DNA of 64,000 nt from JAHBTB01 sp964451255 (GCA_964451255.1 CAYVHL010000003.1:140893-204892); one strand, 5' to 3'; positions 1 through 9,370 are shown, counted from the first letter of the stretch. Notes: a model not told the origin generated them from the letters alone. Program-made: numbers and translations.

Positions 1-1867
1 AGTCTCCGGCATGTGTCAGGGTGAAACTCCCTAGGAATTGCTTCCGAAACTCCTCCCATCCCCCTGTCCCGACCAGTTCGAAGGTCACTTCGGCATCGGC
101 GATGCCACAGGCGACCTCGCACCGGGCGCTGGTCGTCGCGTATTCGACCGTCACCTTGTAGGTGCCCGGACCGGGAACGCGCACTTTCCAGGACACATAT
201 TCGTCGGCCGAGTCCCAATAGCCAAAGTTCGGCTGTCCGCCACGTGACTCGATCTGGATGTGGTTTCCGTGGATGTCGGCGTCCGCCGGAAGAAGTGTGA
301 AGCCTCCCTTGGCGTCCGCCATCACGGGTGGCACGGGGATCTCGAACGGGACAGCCTCCAGACGGTCTCCCTCAATCTTCAGGGTCGCGGTCAGGTCCGA
401 GACCTTCCCCGGCGGCAATGTGGCCACAAGCCCTTCGGCTGTCTGCCTCCAAGTGACCTTCCCCTTGGAGCCCAGCAACGAAACCGACGTGATTTGGTTG
501 ATGTCCCTTCCCGACGGCTTGGCCAGCGAGCGCACCAGCAACTTCCCGTCGTCCGGCCACCCCAGGGCGGTCGCGTAGAGCACATTGCCCTTGGTAGTGA
601 ACCTGATGTCGGCGGACGAATAGGTGTAGTCCTCCTGAAAGTGACCACCCCTGGCTTTGACACGGCTCTCCCCGTATATTTGCCAGGGTCGGGTGCCATA
701 GATCGCTTCTCCGGACACCTTGTTCCAAGCGGCGAGATCTACGAGCATTTGTTCCACTTCCGGGTCGAGGGAGCCGTCCGGCCGCTGCACCACGTTGAGC
801 AACAGGTTGCCGTTCTTGCTGACGTTGTCGACAAGCATATGGACCACCCAACTGACGGGTCGGAACTTCCAGTGCTTGTTGTAGAACCAGTCGCCGATGG
901 ATGTGTCCGTCTGCCAGGGGTCGGGGTCGATCTTGGGCATGATCCCCCGCTCCAGATCCTCAACCCAGCGCCCGCCCGAAACCTGTTTGCAGTTGTAGAC
1001 GGCTTCACACACTCCGCCGTGGTCGGCCGCGTTCTGGTTGTAGAAGTGGGCGACCATACTCAGCCCGACCTCGTTGCCGAACGGCACGCCGCCGTCGGTA
1101 TAGAGCAGATCCGGCTTGTACATGTCGACCAACTCCTTGATGTCGTCGTACCATTCCTGGTGCCAGCGGGGGTCGGTGCTATACCACCCGGTATCCCCAG
1201 GCTTGGCCGGCCAGTGATAGAGATCCTCAAAGGCGGGATCTGCGCCGTCGTAGGGGACTCCCTTCAAGGGCCCGTCCTTGTCCGACCCGTGTGCGGTTTG
1301 AAACCACGTGAAACTCGCCCCCAGGTGCTCCGAGACCCCAAACTTCAACCCGTACTTTCGAGCCGCCTTCTGCCACTCGCCCACGACATCCCGGTGCGGG
1401 CCCATCTGGACCGCGTTCCACCGGTGGATCTTTGACGCCCACAAGAAGAAGTTGTCGTGGTGCGTTCCCATGCTGACGAAGTACTTGGCGCCCGCCGCCT
1501 TATAGAGCCTCATCAAACGGTCGGGATCCCATTTCTCCGCCTTCCACAACGGGATGATGTCCTTGTATCCGGACTTGGACGGATGGCCGTAGACGGCAAG
1601 ATGGTGTTTGTAGTCCTCGTCACCCTCGACGTACATCTTCCGTGCGTACCAGTCCCCTTCCATCGGCACCGACTGCGGGCCCCAATGCGCCCAGATTCCG
1701 AACTTGGCATCCCGGAACCAGTCGGGACACGAGTACGCGCTGAGCGATTCCATCGTCGGCTTGAATGGACCGGGGTGGATGGGCAGTTTGAGGTTCTCCT
1801 GGGCGAAAGCGTCCGTTGCGCACATGACGGTGACCAGTGCAAGAGTAGCGGACTTGAGGGCGCCCAT
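1..1867 (-). CDS. Secreted alpha-L-fucosidase, GH29 (3' end beyond window)
   Basis: Predicted secreted exo-glycosidase releasing alpha-L-fucose. The ATG at 1867 gives a signal peptide (MGALKSATLALV...DAFA-QE) and then the GH29 N-terminal signature WFRDAKFGIWAHWG at about residues 45-58. The catalytic-site stretch DLLYTDGGVPFGNE, with the family nucleophile Asp in YTDGG, lies near 1070-1110. About 622 codons are visible and the frame is still open at base 1, so the C terminus is missing. The part after the catalytic domain looks like a beta-sandwich carbohydrate-binding module. No Shine-Dalgarno is visible; TAGAAT lies 6 nt before the ATG, suggesting a leaderless message. The family call is confident; substrate specificity is inferred. 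Confidence 0.88.
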   Translation of the reverse strand, partial: MGALKSATLALVTVMCATDAFAQENLKLPIHPGPFKPTMESLSAYSCPDWFRDAKFGIWAHWGPQSVPMEGDWYARKMYVEGDEDYKHHLAVYGHPSKSGYKDIIPLWKAEKWDPDRLMRLYKAAGAKYFVSMGTHHDNFFLWASKIHRWNAVQMGPHRDVVGEWQKAARKYGLKFGVSEHLGASFTWFQTAHGSDKDGPLKGVPYDGADPAFEDLYHWPAKPGDTGWYSTDPRWHQEWYDDIKELVDMYKPDLLYTDGGVPFGNEVGLSMVAHFYNQNAADHGGVCEAVYNCKQVSGGRWVEDLERGIMPKIDPDPWQTDTSIGDWFYNKHWKFRPVSWVVHMLVDNVSKNGNLLLNVVQRPDGSLDPEVEQMLVDLAAWNKVSGEAIYGTRPWQIYGESRVKARGGHFQEDYTYSSADIRFTTKGNVLYATALGWPDDGKLLVRSLAKPSGRDINQITSVSLLGSKGKVTWRQTAEGLVATLPPGKVSDLTATLKIEGDRLEAVPFEIPVPPVMADAKGGFTLLPADADIHGNHIQIESRGGQPNFGYWDSADEYVSWKVRVPGPGTYKVTVEYATTSARCEVACGIADAEVTFELVGTGGWEEFRKQFLGSFTLTHAGD

Positions 1868-1873
1868 GTCCGG

Positions 1874-1879
1874 ATTCTA
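1874..1879 (-). promoter_or_regulatory. -10-like TAGAAT, leaderless promoter candidate for GH29 gene
   Basis: TAGAAT on the minus strand ends 6 nt before the ATG at 1867. No clear -35 is visible. The spacing recurs upstream of several genes in the window. Confidence 0.4.
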
Positions 1880-1896
1880 TCCCTCGTGACGCCGAC

Positions 1897-3246
1897 TCAG
1901 GGCCACCGCCGGGCAGCACGGACTACATTTGCCACGCGGTCTAACAGGGCGTCGGCAGGCTCACCGCAATGACGCAAGTACGCCTTGGCCAGAGACAACT
2001 GTTGGACGGTGGACTCCTTGAACAAGGCTCGCCCCGTCCTCTTCGTCTCGTCCTCCAAGATCAGGGCGGTCGTGCACAGCACGTTTCCGACCACGGAGCG
2101 AAAGAGTTTCCGCTCGTCTGGATCGCTTGGCTCGACTTCCGATAGCGGCCGCCCCAAGAGGAAGAACGAGAACCGCATTTCCCAGGGCCTGTCCTTCGGG
2201 CCTGGCTCCGCTTGGCCCCACATCTTTCGGGCCAAGACGAACGCCGCGTGTCCAGGATAGCCGTCCGCCATCAGTTGTTGGACAAAGTAGTCGCCGCCCC
2301 TAGTCTGGTCGTCACCGCCGCTGTGGGTCAGACCGGGGTCAGCGAGCCATCCGAGCCAGTACCATGACCGCCGCAGGGAGTGCATCTGCTCGTCGAGCGT
2401 GGGGCCGCCAGACTTCGACTCTTGGATGTCAGCGGGCAACCCCAGCAGTCTGGGGTCAGCGTTGGCGTACATCCGCCCGAAATCGGCGACCTGCCACAGG
2501 GGGTTGCCAGGTAGCAAAGTGGGCGTCGTGCCCTCCGACCTGAGTCGGTGCTGGAACACGAGCAGTGACCGGAATTTGGCCTTCGCCAGTTGTTCGATGG
2601 GCGATGTAGGTCGCCATGCCTTGTCCACCGCTGTGTCCAGCTTGCAAAGGTTCTCCCACGTCGGCTTGCCGAGGTACGTGTCCTCCAGATCGAAGAACCG
2701 CTCTACTTGCGGAACCGGAAGGTCTGGGATCCAAGCGGCCAGCGACGCGTGTTCGGGCCCGTGGGCCGAATCTTCGCTTAGCCGGTTCTGCTCGATTCCG
2801 ATTCGAAGGCTGCCCAGATCAACGGACATCAAGTCGCGCTGGAGCTTTCGCGCCTGACCGATCGTCGTCGGACGGGGCCCACCCAGGCTCGGGGCCTTCT
2901 GTTCAAGGCCCTTCAAGAATGCACTGTCGCGCTCGCCCGGTGTGGTGCCGGGCAGGATCTCGCCGCCAGGTTGCATAGGGCGCGCCTCCATGGGGTCGGC
3001 CAAGGGCTCCAGCGACCTCCTTGCCGTCGCAAACTCTTGGGCGATCCTCTTGCAGTCGGCCGGAGGCAGATGTCGGGAGGCGCGGCGTTCGATGTCGTCC
3101 CTGGAAAAGGCGTACCGCGCGACCTCGATTCCGTCCGGCGAGTGGCAGGAGGTACAGGCCCGTCCCTGGGCGTCGAGCTTCCGCCACTCGGCGAACACCA
3201 ACGGATGCTGAGGGGCCAGGAACAGGGCGATAAGGACGGGCGTCAA
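1897..3246 (-). CDS. Exported protein with one c-type haem motif
   Basis: 449 aa. The N terminus MTPVLIALFLAPQHPLVFA looks like a short signal peptide, followed by one haem-binding motif CTSCH (about residues 31-35). The rest, rich in charged helices, matches no family I recognise; one segment (DFGRMYANADPRLLGL) is distinctive but unnamed. The start is TTG at 3246, overlapping the upstream stop as TTGA, so translation is probably coupled to the beta-propeller gene before it. Both proteins are predicted exported and may act together, possibly in redox or substrate processing outside the membrane. Function is unknown. Confidence 0.7.
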   Translation of the reverse strand: MTPVLIALFLAPQHPLVFAEWRKLDAQGRACTSCHSPDGIEVARYAFSRDDIERRASRHLPPADCKRIAQEFATARRSLEPLADPMEARPMQPGGEILPGTTPGERDSAFLKGLEQKAPSLGGPRPTTIGQARKLQRDLMSVDLGSLRIGIEQNRLSEDSAHGPEHASLAAWIPDLPVPQVERFFDLEDTYLGKPTWENLCKLDTAVDKAWRPTSPIEQLAKAKFRSLLVFQHRLRSEGTTPTLLPGNPLWQVADFGRMYANADPRLLGLPADIQESKSGGPTLDEQMHSLRRSWYWLGWLADPGLTHSGGDDQTRGGDYFVQQLMADGYPGHAAFVLARKMWGQAEPGPKDRPWEMRFSFFLLGRPLSEVEPSDPDERKLFRSVVGNVLCTTALILEDETKRTGRALFKESTVQQLSLAKAYLRHCGEPADALLDRVANVVRAARRWP

Positions 3247-4772
3247 GGCGTCTTAGACCCGCCGACGGCGAAGAGGGTGGCGTCGCTCACCCCATATATG
3301 TGCCCGTCGGCACCGATGACGGTGCAGGTGTAAGCCTCGCCGATACCGTCGGTCAGGCGCATCTGCTCGCTGATGGCAAACGTCTTGAGATCCCAACGGT
3401 AGAGAAAACCGTCCTCGTTGTTGAGGATCACGCTTCCCCGGCGGATGTCCACGGCTGTAGAGTTGACACACCACTCTCGGACAGCGTTTGGATGCGAGCC
3501 GATGAAGTCTTGGTCGGGGGTCGGGCCGGTGAGAGTAGCGACCTCTTTCAGGGTGGTGATTCCCGAGACCGCTTCAGTCTCGCTGTTCTTAGGGTCCAGC
3601 AGGGCGATCTTGTTCACGCCGTCGCCGCCCGCCCCAGCGTAGTTGTTGTACTTGCACACAAGCAAATATGTGGAGCCGCCGTGATAGGAGGGGACAAGGA
3701 AGGAGGGCACGACCGCCGGACTGTCGTCCCAACCGAACGCACCTGGTGTCTTGACTTGCGAGAGGGTGCGGTCGAAGTGGAGCAGCCAACCCCGGGCATG
3801 GTTCGATCCGAATGGGTTTTCTAAGACGCCGACGTAGATGTCGCCGTCTTGGCCGATGACCGGGGCTGCGGTGCCGTCGTCGTCGACGAGCGCGTTGTTC
3901 CCTGACTTCGGGTCGGTGAGCGCCGCCCTAGACTTCACGTCCAAGGTCCTCGTGTCAAAGCGGACGATCACCCCTCTTCCGAAGTTGCCCGTGTTCAGAA
4001 CGACATAACCTTCGTTCGTCCACGTGGTGACCGCGATAGCGCCGTTCATCTTGACGCTGGCTACGTCGGGATCACCCGAAAGGTCGTCGGCAAAGGCATA
4101 TTTCGCCTGGCCCTTCGAGTCCACTCGTGCGATGCCAGACCGAAGGTGGAGTGGCGTGTCGCCCAAAACCTTGAATCCGAAGAGGACGGCCCCGTCCGGG
4201 GTCGGTGTGAGCGGTGTGCAAATTCGCACCTTGTCCGTGTAAGTCGCAGGGTCGTCATTCCATGCCTGCGCACCGTAGAACGAGGTCCACGAGACTTTGG
4301 CTTTGAAAGCGTCGGCGTCACGAAAGGCCACCCTGCCGCCGCCAAGCGGATAGGCCACGTCGACAAAAGCCGGGCCTTTGGGACTCCGGACAAGACAGGG
4401 GCCAAACATGGGCGTCCAACTGTGCGGAGGCATGACGTAGTCGCTCGGCTCCGTCCAAAGCATGCGTCCGGTAGCCCCGATATGTGCCTGCACCTTGAAC
4501 CCGGAATCTAACTCCACCTTTACGGGAGCGACGACTGTGTTCCGTTGGGTCACGCAAATCGACCCGTAGTGGGACAGGAGCGCGTCACCAAAGTACCGTG
4601 GCGTCAGATCGAGCTTGGTCGTCCAGTCGATCCTGTCGAAATGGGGTGTGTAAGCAAGCGACCAGGCCGTGTGCTGCGGGTTCCCAGCTTGGCAGACCCA
4701 CATGGGCTGCACCCTAGCGAACGGTGGAGTCTGTTGCGCCAGCACCGCTCCAACAATCAACGCAGAAACCAT
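3243..4772 (-). CDS. Exported PQQ-like beta-propeller protein
   Basis: 509 aa. A signal peptide (MVSALIVGAVLAQQ) is followed by repeated blades with patterns such as GDIYVGVLENPFGSN, NEDGFLYRWDLKTF and GADGHIYGVSDATLF, typical of PQQ/WD-type propellers. No PQQ-dehydrogenase catalytic signature or haem motif is seen, so an enzymatic role is not claimed. ATG at 4772 is preferred over the GTG at 4775; TAGAAT lies 7 nt upstream. The gene is the first of a two-gene unit and overlaps the monohaem protein gene by 4 nt. Confidence 0.7.
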   Translation of the reverse strand: MVSALIVGAVLAQQTPPFARVQPMWVCQAGNPQHTAWSLAYTPHFDRIDWTTKLDLTPRYFGDALLSHYGSICVTQRNTVVAPVKVELDSGFKVQAHIGATGRMLWTEPSDYVMPPHSWTPMFGPCLVRSPKGPAFVDVAYPLGGGRVAFRDADAFKAKVSWTSFYGAQAWNDDPATYTDKVRICTPLTPTPDGAVLFGFKVLGDTPLHLRSGIARVDSKGQAKYAFADDLSGDPDVASVKMNGAIAVTTWTNEGYVVLNTGNFGRGVIVRFDTRTLDVKSRAALTDPKSGNNALVDDDGTAAPVIGQDGDIYVGVLENPFGSNHARGWLLHFDRTLSQVKTPGAFGWDDSPAVVPSFLVPSYHGGSTYLLVCKYNNYAGAGGDGVNKIALLDPKNSETEAVSGITTLKEVATLTGPTPDQDFIGSHPNAVREWCVNSTAVDIRRGSVILNNEDGFLYRWDLKTFAISEQMRLTDGIGEAYTCTVIGADGHIYGVSDATLFAVGGSKTP

Positions 4773-4779
4773 CACTTGG

Positions 4780-4785
4780 ATTCTA
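4780..4785 (-). promoter_or_regulatory. -10-like TAGAAT upstream of propeller gene
   Basis: TAGAAT on the minus strand, 7 nt before the ATG at 4772, with no Shine-Dalgarno between. Leaderless promoter candidate. Confidence 0.35.
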
Positions 4786-4892
4786 CAGCTTCTAAGCTGG
4801 ATCCAGGCTTGTTTTGTCGACGGTCGTCGTCAATGAATCGGCCCGCGGTCGAACGACACCCTTTTCCTCCGCGCGGAGCCAGGGTTCGGTTC

Positions 4893-5924
4893 TCAGACGG
4901 CGCCGCGTGAATTCAGCCGGAAACTGGTCTCGACGCGCCTCACCGTACCGTCGTTGGACTGCATGAGGATCGACTCGGTCTTCGCATAACGGCGGCCGAA
5001 CCTCACGCCCTTTAACAGGTCGCCTTGGGTGATGCCGGTCGCCGAGAAAAAAACGTTCCCCCTTGCCATGTCCGACGTGCTCAACACCCGGTCGCACTCG
5101 CCGTCCATCATCTTCTTCGCCCGCGCCTTCTCCTCGTCGTTCCTAAATATCAGGCGCGCCTGCATCTCTCCGCCTGTGCACAGGACGGCCGCCGCCGTGA
5201 TCACACCCTCCGGGGCCCCGCCCGTGCCCATCAAGCCGTCGATTCCCGAATCTGGATCGAGGGCGGCGATCGCGACGGACAGGTCGCCGTCGGGCACGAG
5301 GTGGACGCGGCAACCGGCGTCCCGCAGTTCTTGGATCAATACTTCGTGCCTCGGTCTGTCCAGGACACCGATGATCAGCTCATCGACATCCTTACCCAAA
5401 GACTTGGACATGAGCCGGACGTTGACCCGCGGAGGCAAGGTGATGTCGACGACTCCGACGCATTCGGGGCCGACGACAAGCTTTTCCATATAGCAGTCGG
5501 GCGCGTGCATCAGATACCCCTCGCCCTCCACTGCGGCGGCCAAGACGGAGATAGCGTTGGGTGTGCCGTTGGCACAAAGATTGGTGCCTTCCAGGGGGTC
5601 GACCGCGATCTGCACGCTCGGGCCGTCACCGGAGCCGAGACGCTCACCGATGTAGAGCATCGGCGCCTCGTCGCGCTCGCCCTCGCCGATCACGATGGTG
5701 GCGCACATCTCCATGTCGTTGAGCTCGCCCCTCATGGCTTCGCATGCGGCTTGATCGGCTTCGTCCCGCCTGCCTTTGCCCACCCAACGGGATGAGGCCA
5801 GCGCTGCTGCCTCGGTCACTCTGAGAAAGTCTAGATGTCGCTCTTGATCCACTTTGATCTCCAACAAGGCGTCGCCTCGTCGCGTGCCCGTCACATTATT
5901 GTCGGCAAAAGCCTGGTAGAACAT
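4893..5924 (-). CDS. glpX: Fructose-1,6-bisphosphatase, class II (GlpX)
   Basis: 343 aa, full family length. It hydrolyses fructose-1,6-bisphosphate to fructose-6-phosphate in gluconeogenesis and, in some lineages, sedoheptulose bisphosphate. The family core is visible: LDFLRVTEAAALAS near the N terminus, the acidic metal site GEGERDEAPMLYIGE (about residues 80-94), DPLEGTNL (about 108-115), DGDLSVAIAALDPDSGIDG, and GTGGAPEGVITAAAV. The ATG at 5924 extends about 30 residues before the usual LDFLRV start, which is a little long. It lies 3 nt after the stop of the ParA-like gene, so it is probably co-transcribed. A cytosolic enzyme. Confidence 0.93.
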   Translation of the reverse strand: MFYQAFADNNVTGTRRGDALLEIKVDQERHLDFLRVTEAAALASSRWVGKGRRDEADQAACEAMRGELNDMEMCATIVIGEGERDEAPMLYIGERLGSGDGPSVQIAVDPLEGTNLCANGTPNAISVLAAAVEGEGYLMHAPDCYMEKLVVGPECVGVVDITLPPRVNVRLMSKSLGKDVDELIIGVLDRPRHEVLIQELRDAGCRVHLVPDGDLSVAIAALDPDSGIDGLMGTGGAPEGVITAAAVLCTGGEMQARLIFRNDEEKARAKKMMDGECDRVLSTSDMARGNVFFSATGITQGDLLKGVRFGRRYAKTESILMQSNDGTVRRVETSFRLNSRGAV

Positions 5925-5927
5925 GGA

Positions 5928-6584
5928 TCACGCGGCCCGCATGAGGTCGCGCCGTTCCCGAAGCCCTTGTAAGCCGTCTGGTTCTGCTGTTACGGGTTGA
6001 TGTCCTGTCTCAAGCCGCTTGACCATTTCCCGATAACATCGGGCCGCCTTACCCTTGCAAAACCGTCCGATGTTGACCAATGCCGCCGAATCGGGGCTGT
6101 CCGGAATGGAACCGAAGTAGGTCAAACGCACGTTCGCGAACTGTGCGACGGTCTTCATGAATCGTCGGGCCAGTTCTGGCGCCACATCGTCCGGAACGCG
6201 TGCGAGCACAAAGCCCTGGACATCGACTCCCGAATCCCGCCAGCGTTTGGCGGTCTCAAGCGCGGCATAGAGTGAAGCCGCTTCGCCATCGGCCACCAAG
6301 ACTATCGCCGCCTCGCCCGACCACCAGCCTGCAGCCTTGTCGCATGTCGACAAGTCCACCACCACGGCGTCCTTCCCGGCCGCTTGCGCGTCGGTGACGG
6401 CTTGCTTCAAACCGTCTGAACCAGATCCAAGGACTGTGAGCCCATCCGGTGCCGCCCAATCCCCTTCCGCAGTCGTCACCCAGATCGTCTGGGTGCCAGA
6501 CGCGGCCATGGACGCCGCCACGTTCCCCGAAACCGTCGTGCGTCCGACTCCTCCCTTTTGGCTCGCGAACACGATAGTCTTCAT
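5928..6584 (-). CDS. ParA/MinD-like ATPase with altered P-loop
   Basis: 218 aa. The N terminus MKTIVFASQKGGVGRTTVSGN is the deviant Walker A of ParA/MinD proteins. It keeps the signature Lys of KGG but has Arg in place of the usual P-loop Lys before TT. A Walker B-like hydrophobic strand with DAVVVDLST follows at about residues 92-100. The gene starts directly after the TAG of the GspE-N-domain gene (TAG|ATG), so the two are coupled. No ParB or plasmid partition gene is nearby, so a role in positioning a surface or secretion machine is more likely than chromosome partition; this is inference. The Arg may weaken ATP hydrolysis. Confidence 0.75.
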   Translation of the reverse strand: MKTIVFASQKGGVGRTTVSGNVAASMAASGTQTIWVTTAEGDWAAPDGLTVLGSGSDGLKQAVTDAQAAGKDAVVVDLSTCDKAAGWWSGEAAIVLVADGEAASLYAALETAKRWRDSGVDVQGFVLARVPDDVAPELARRFMKTVAQFANVRLTYFGSIPDSPDSAALVNIGRFCKGKAARCYREMVKRLETGHQPVTAEPDGLQGLRERRDLMRAA

Positions 6585-8003
6585 CTAAGCGATCTTCTTC
6601 CACAGATTGTGTAGATGAGTCAGGACGGCTGGGCGGCTTCGTGAGACCGAATCCATAGCCAGGCGGGCCGAGGTCGCGTCCGCCGTGGAATAGGCCTCGC
6701 GGAGCGCGGCGACTACTTTGGCGATCGGCGCGGGCCGAGGATCGACCATACAACGAAGCCCGCTCGACAAGCGTCCGATGGCCTCGAAGTCGAGGGGGTC
6801 GGCGACCATGCATACCAACTTGCCGTCCTCCCACCTAAGGGGGAGTGCCAGCGCTCCGATCGCCAAGGCCATGGGAACCTTCGCGACAACTTCCGGGCTC
6901 CAATCTGGAATCTCTGAGACCGATGGCTGCCCAGGTGCGTCGGCCGATATCGGCTCTGTGTCAGCCGTGAAGGCACCAAACTGGTCGTCTTCCGCGATCA
7001 TTGGGATCGACAGGTCGACCGCAGGCCCCTCTTCTTCTTTCCCCGTGTTTGGCGCAGATTTGCGTGCGCCAAGTTCGAGCATCTCGTGAATATCGTCTTT
7101 GCCGAGGATCTGCACGTCTTCCGGCTTGTCACTCTTGTCCGGCTCGGTCAGACCGAGTTTCTCGGACTCGAACACAAGCGCCTGGATCTCCTCAAGTGAC
7201 ATGACGTCGGAATCATCGCCCTGTCCGTCTGACGGTGGCTCGCCCGAGGGTTCCATCAGCACTGGCTCTGCATCTTGAACCTGGGTCAGAAGCGCTTCCA
7301 CTTCGGCGTCGCTCATACCTGCTTCAATGGCAGGCTCAGGTTCCTCTCGCGCCTGGCTGGTCAGGGTGTCGATTTCTTCTGACGACGCAATGGTCAAATG
7401 CGGCTTTTCAGCTGTCTGGTCGACGACCGTGGCAGCCCCAGCCTCCAAAGATTCGATATCGAACGGCGCGGCCTGCCCGGGTGCTTCCTCATGGCTGACC
7501 ATCGTCTCGGACTCGCCGGTGTCCAGAACCAAGTTGGGGAGGTCGGTACCGCTCGGCTCATCAGCCTGCCCGGCAACTCCGGGCGTGTCCGGTTCTTCGC
7601 TTGGCGTCGTGCCAGATCGCTCCTCAAGACCTTTGTAGCCTTCGTCCGCGGCCGAGCCTGCTTCCTCAACGTCCAAAGACGTCGCTACAGGCATGCCTCT
7701 GGCCTCAAGATGGATATCCGCCAGATCACCAGCAGGTTCACACTCGCCAAAGTCTGCCTGATCCCGTGCTTGGTCAAGAGTCACGGACTGTGAAGGCTCA
7801 GCCACTTGGCAATCTGCGGCTTCGACAGACAGGTCGGATGCTCCGTCCTCGGGAGGCGCCCCAAACCTTGCCTTCACCTCGTCCGCGCCTTCACCCAGCC
7901 ACTTTGCGGTGGCTTCTAACACGACGGGGTTGGGCTCGTATGGTAGCGGCCCCTTTTTTTGCCCGTCTTCGCTTGAAGTGATCCGTTTGGCGATGTCCGA
8001 CAT
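6585..8003 (-). CDS. Protein with long acidic linker and C-terminal GspE/PilB N-domain-like module
   Basis: 472 aa. Residues about 1-345 are low-complexity and acidic, rich in E, D, S, P and A, and are probably disordered. Residues about 365-450 (KVPMALAIGALALPLRWEDG, then CMVADPLDFEAIGRLSSGL and PIAKVVAALREAYS) match the second half of the T2SS/pilus ATPase N-terminal domain. In some relatives that domain binds c-di-GMP. The hexameric ATPase domain is absent. Coupled to the ParA-like gene downstream and, at short distance, to glpX. A scaffold or c-di-GMP-responsive adaptor is a guess. Confidence 0.65.
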   Translation of the reverse strand: MSDIAKRITSSEDGQKKGPLPYEPNPVVLEATAKWLGEGADEVKARFGAPPEDGASDLSVEAADCQVAEPSQSVTLDQARDQADFGECEPAGDLADIHLEARGMPVATSLDVEEAGSAADEGYKGLEERSGTTPSEEPDTPGVAGQADEPSGTDLPNLVLDTGESETMVSHEEAPGQAAPFDIESLEAGAATVVDQTAEKPHLTIASSEEIDTLTSQAREEPEPAIEAGMSDAEVEALLTQVQDAEPVLMEPSGEPPSDGQGDDSDVMSLEEIQALVFESEKLGLTEPDKSDKPEDVQILGKDDIHEMLELGARKSAPNTGKEEEGPAVDLSIPMIAEDDQFGAFTADTEPISADAPGQPSVSEIPDWSPEVVAKVPMALAIGALALPLRWEDGKLVCMVADPLDFEAIGRLSSGLRCMVDPRPAPIAKVVAALREAYSTADATSARLAMDSVSRSRPAVLTHLHNLWKKIA

Positions 8004-8186
8004 AGCGGCCAGGCGGTCCCCCTCTAGATGTTCGGCAGATTTTGGACTTCGCCCACCCCAGTCCGTCCTTCAAGGGACTGTTCCCTTGACGTAGGGGAAA
8101 AAAAGTGAAGCGAACCGGCATTCCTGCGGGTATGTTCTTATGTGGAGCGGATACCGACACGGTCAGCTCCTGGAGGAGGACACACT

Positions 8187-8315
8187 ATGAAAAGAATCCT
8201 GTTTGTCACACTAGCGCTGGCCCTGGTCGCCGGAATCCTTGCAGGTTGCAGTGCACCTGCGTCGTCAACGACTGACGCCTCGAAGCCAGCTGCTGGCGCC
8301 GAGGCCGGCAAGTAG
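8187..8315 (+). CDS. Small lipoprotein, 42 aa
   Basis: The reading frame encodes 42 aa: a charged N terminus (MKRIL), a hydrophobic helix, and the lipobox LAGC at about residues 19-22, then a short A/S/P-rich tail ending AEAGK. A strong Shine-Dalgarno GGAGGAGG lies 7 nt before the ATG, and a hairpin terminator follows 21 nt after the TAG, so it is a complete single-gene unit. No family is recognised. It resembles entericidin-like small lipoproteins only in architecture. Confidence 0.75.
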   Translation: MKRILFVTLALALVAGILAGCSAPASSTTDASKPAAGAEAGK

Positions 8316-8336
8316 TTCCGGAGGGTCAAACACACA

Positions 8337-8375
8337 GCGTGCCCTGGGCCGACGAGGCCGGGGCACGCGTGTTTT
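8337..8375 (+). terminator. Rho-independent terminator of the small lipoprotein gene
   Basis: Stem GCGTGCCC (8337-8344) pairs with GGGCACGC (8361-8368), extended by GGCC/GGCC inside, and is followed by GTGTTTT. Confidence 0.8.
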
Positions 8376-8391
8376 AACGTACGCCTCCCGC

Positions 8392-9321
8392 CTAGGCCAA
8401 GTCCCCAAACCGAATCGCGTCGCACAGGTCGCCGTCGGCGGAAACCTCGCCGCCCAGCAGGCATCCCTTGATCGAACCGGTGACCCTCACTTTGGATCCG
8501 GGAAGCACCACACTGTCTTCAATCGCGTCGCATTCGACGATTGAACCTGCCCCGACGACCACGTGTTCGCCCATGTGCCCCTTCACCCGGGCGTCCAAGG
8601 CCACGAGTTGCCCGTTCTGAGTCAAGAACCTGCTGGTCGCAAGGAAGCTCGGCAAGGTGCCCGTGTCGAACCAATCCCCCTCATAGACCCCCGCCAGTAC
8701 CTCGTCACCCCGATCGACGAGCATCTGGATCGCGTCGGTGATCTCGTATTCGCCACGAGCGCTGGGCTGCAGGTCGGGCAGGACTTCCCACAATTGGGGG
8801 CCGAAGACGTACATCCCCGCCATCGCCAGATTTGACTCAGGCTGGGAAGGCTTCTCCACAAGCTTGACGATCCGGTCTCCGTCGACATTGGCGACACCGA
8901 ACCGCCGGGGATCTTCCACCGCTTTGACCAGGTTCAAATTGGCACAGCCACGATCCTTGAACTTCCGAACGAACGGTGCGAGATGGTCACTATAGATCGC
9001 GTCGCCTAGATACAAGACAAAATCGTCTCCGGCGACAAAGTCCTTGGCGAATCCCACCGCATGAGCGAGGCCGCGCGGGTCTGGCTGACGGACAAATTCT
9101 AGGTGCAACCCGAACTCGGAGCCGTCCCCCAGGGCCTCCCTCATGGCGGACTCGTTGTCTCCGACCACGACCGCCACCTCGCTTGTCCCGCATTCCTTGA
9201 GTTGGTCGAACGCATAGGCCAGGGTCATCTTGTTGGCGATGGGAAGCAACGGCTTGGGGACGGCCTTTGTGACGGGATAGAGCCGGGTGCCCTTCCCGGC
9301 CGCGAGGATGACGCCTTTCAT
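8392..9321 (-). CDS. Glucose-1-phosphate thymidylyltransferase-like sugar nucleotidylyltransferase
   Basis: 309 aa. The N terminus MKGVILAAGKGTRLYPVTK with PKPLLPIANK is the classic nucleotidylyltransferase signature. Further signatures are VVGDN, the acidic metal site FVLYLGDAIYSD, FVEKPS-like LVEKPSQPES, and WFDTGT. The C-terminal 70 residues carry left-handed beta-helix-type repeats (VKGHMGEHVVVGAGSIVECDAIEDS), as in the long RmlA/GlmU-like group. It would make an NDP-sugar for surface glycans. An upstream in-frame extension exists, but the ATG at 9321 fits the family. Nucleotide and sugar specificity cannot be read from sequence. Confidence 0.85.
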   Translation of the reverse strand: MKGVILAAGKGTRLYPVTKAVPKPLLPIANKMTLAYAFDQLKECGTSEVAVVVGDNESAMREALGDGSEFGLHLEFVRQPDPRGLAHAVGFAKDFVAGDDFVLYLGDAIYSDHLAPFVRKFKDRGCANLNLVKAVEDPRRFGVANVDGDRIVKLVEKPSQPESNLAMAGMYVFGPQLWEVLPDLQPSARGEYEITDAIQMLVDRGDEVLAGVYEGDWFDTGTLPSFLATSRFLTQNGQLVALDARVKGHMGEHVVVGAGSIVECDAIEDSVVLPGSKVRVTGSIKGCLLGGEVSADGDLCDAIRFGDLA

Positions 9322-9370
9322 GGGTGCGTCATGAGTTTGGCATGGTCGTCCTGCGTCATCGGGCAGGTGC

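Noticed and set aside
260..1435. A 391-codon plus-strand frame
   Set aside because: Antisense to the GH29 fucosidase, whose motifs and signal peptide are clear on the minus strand.
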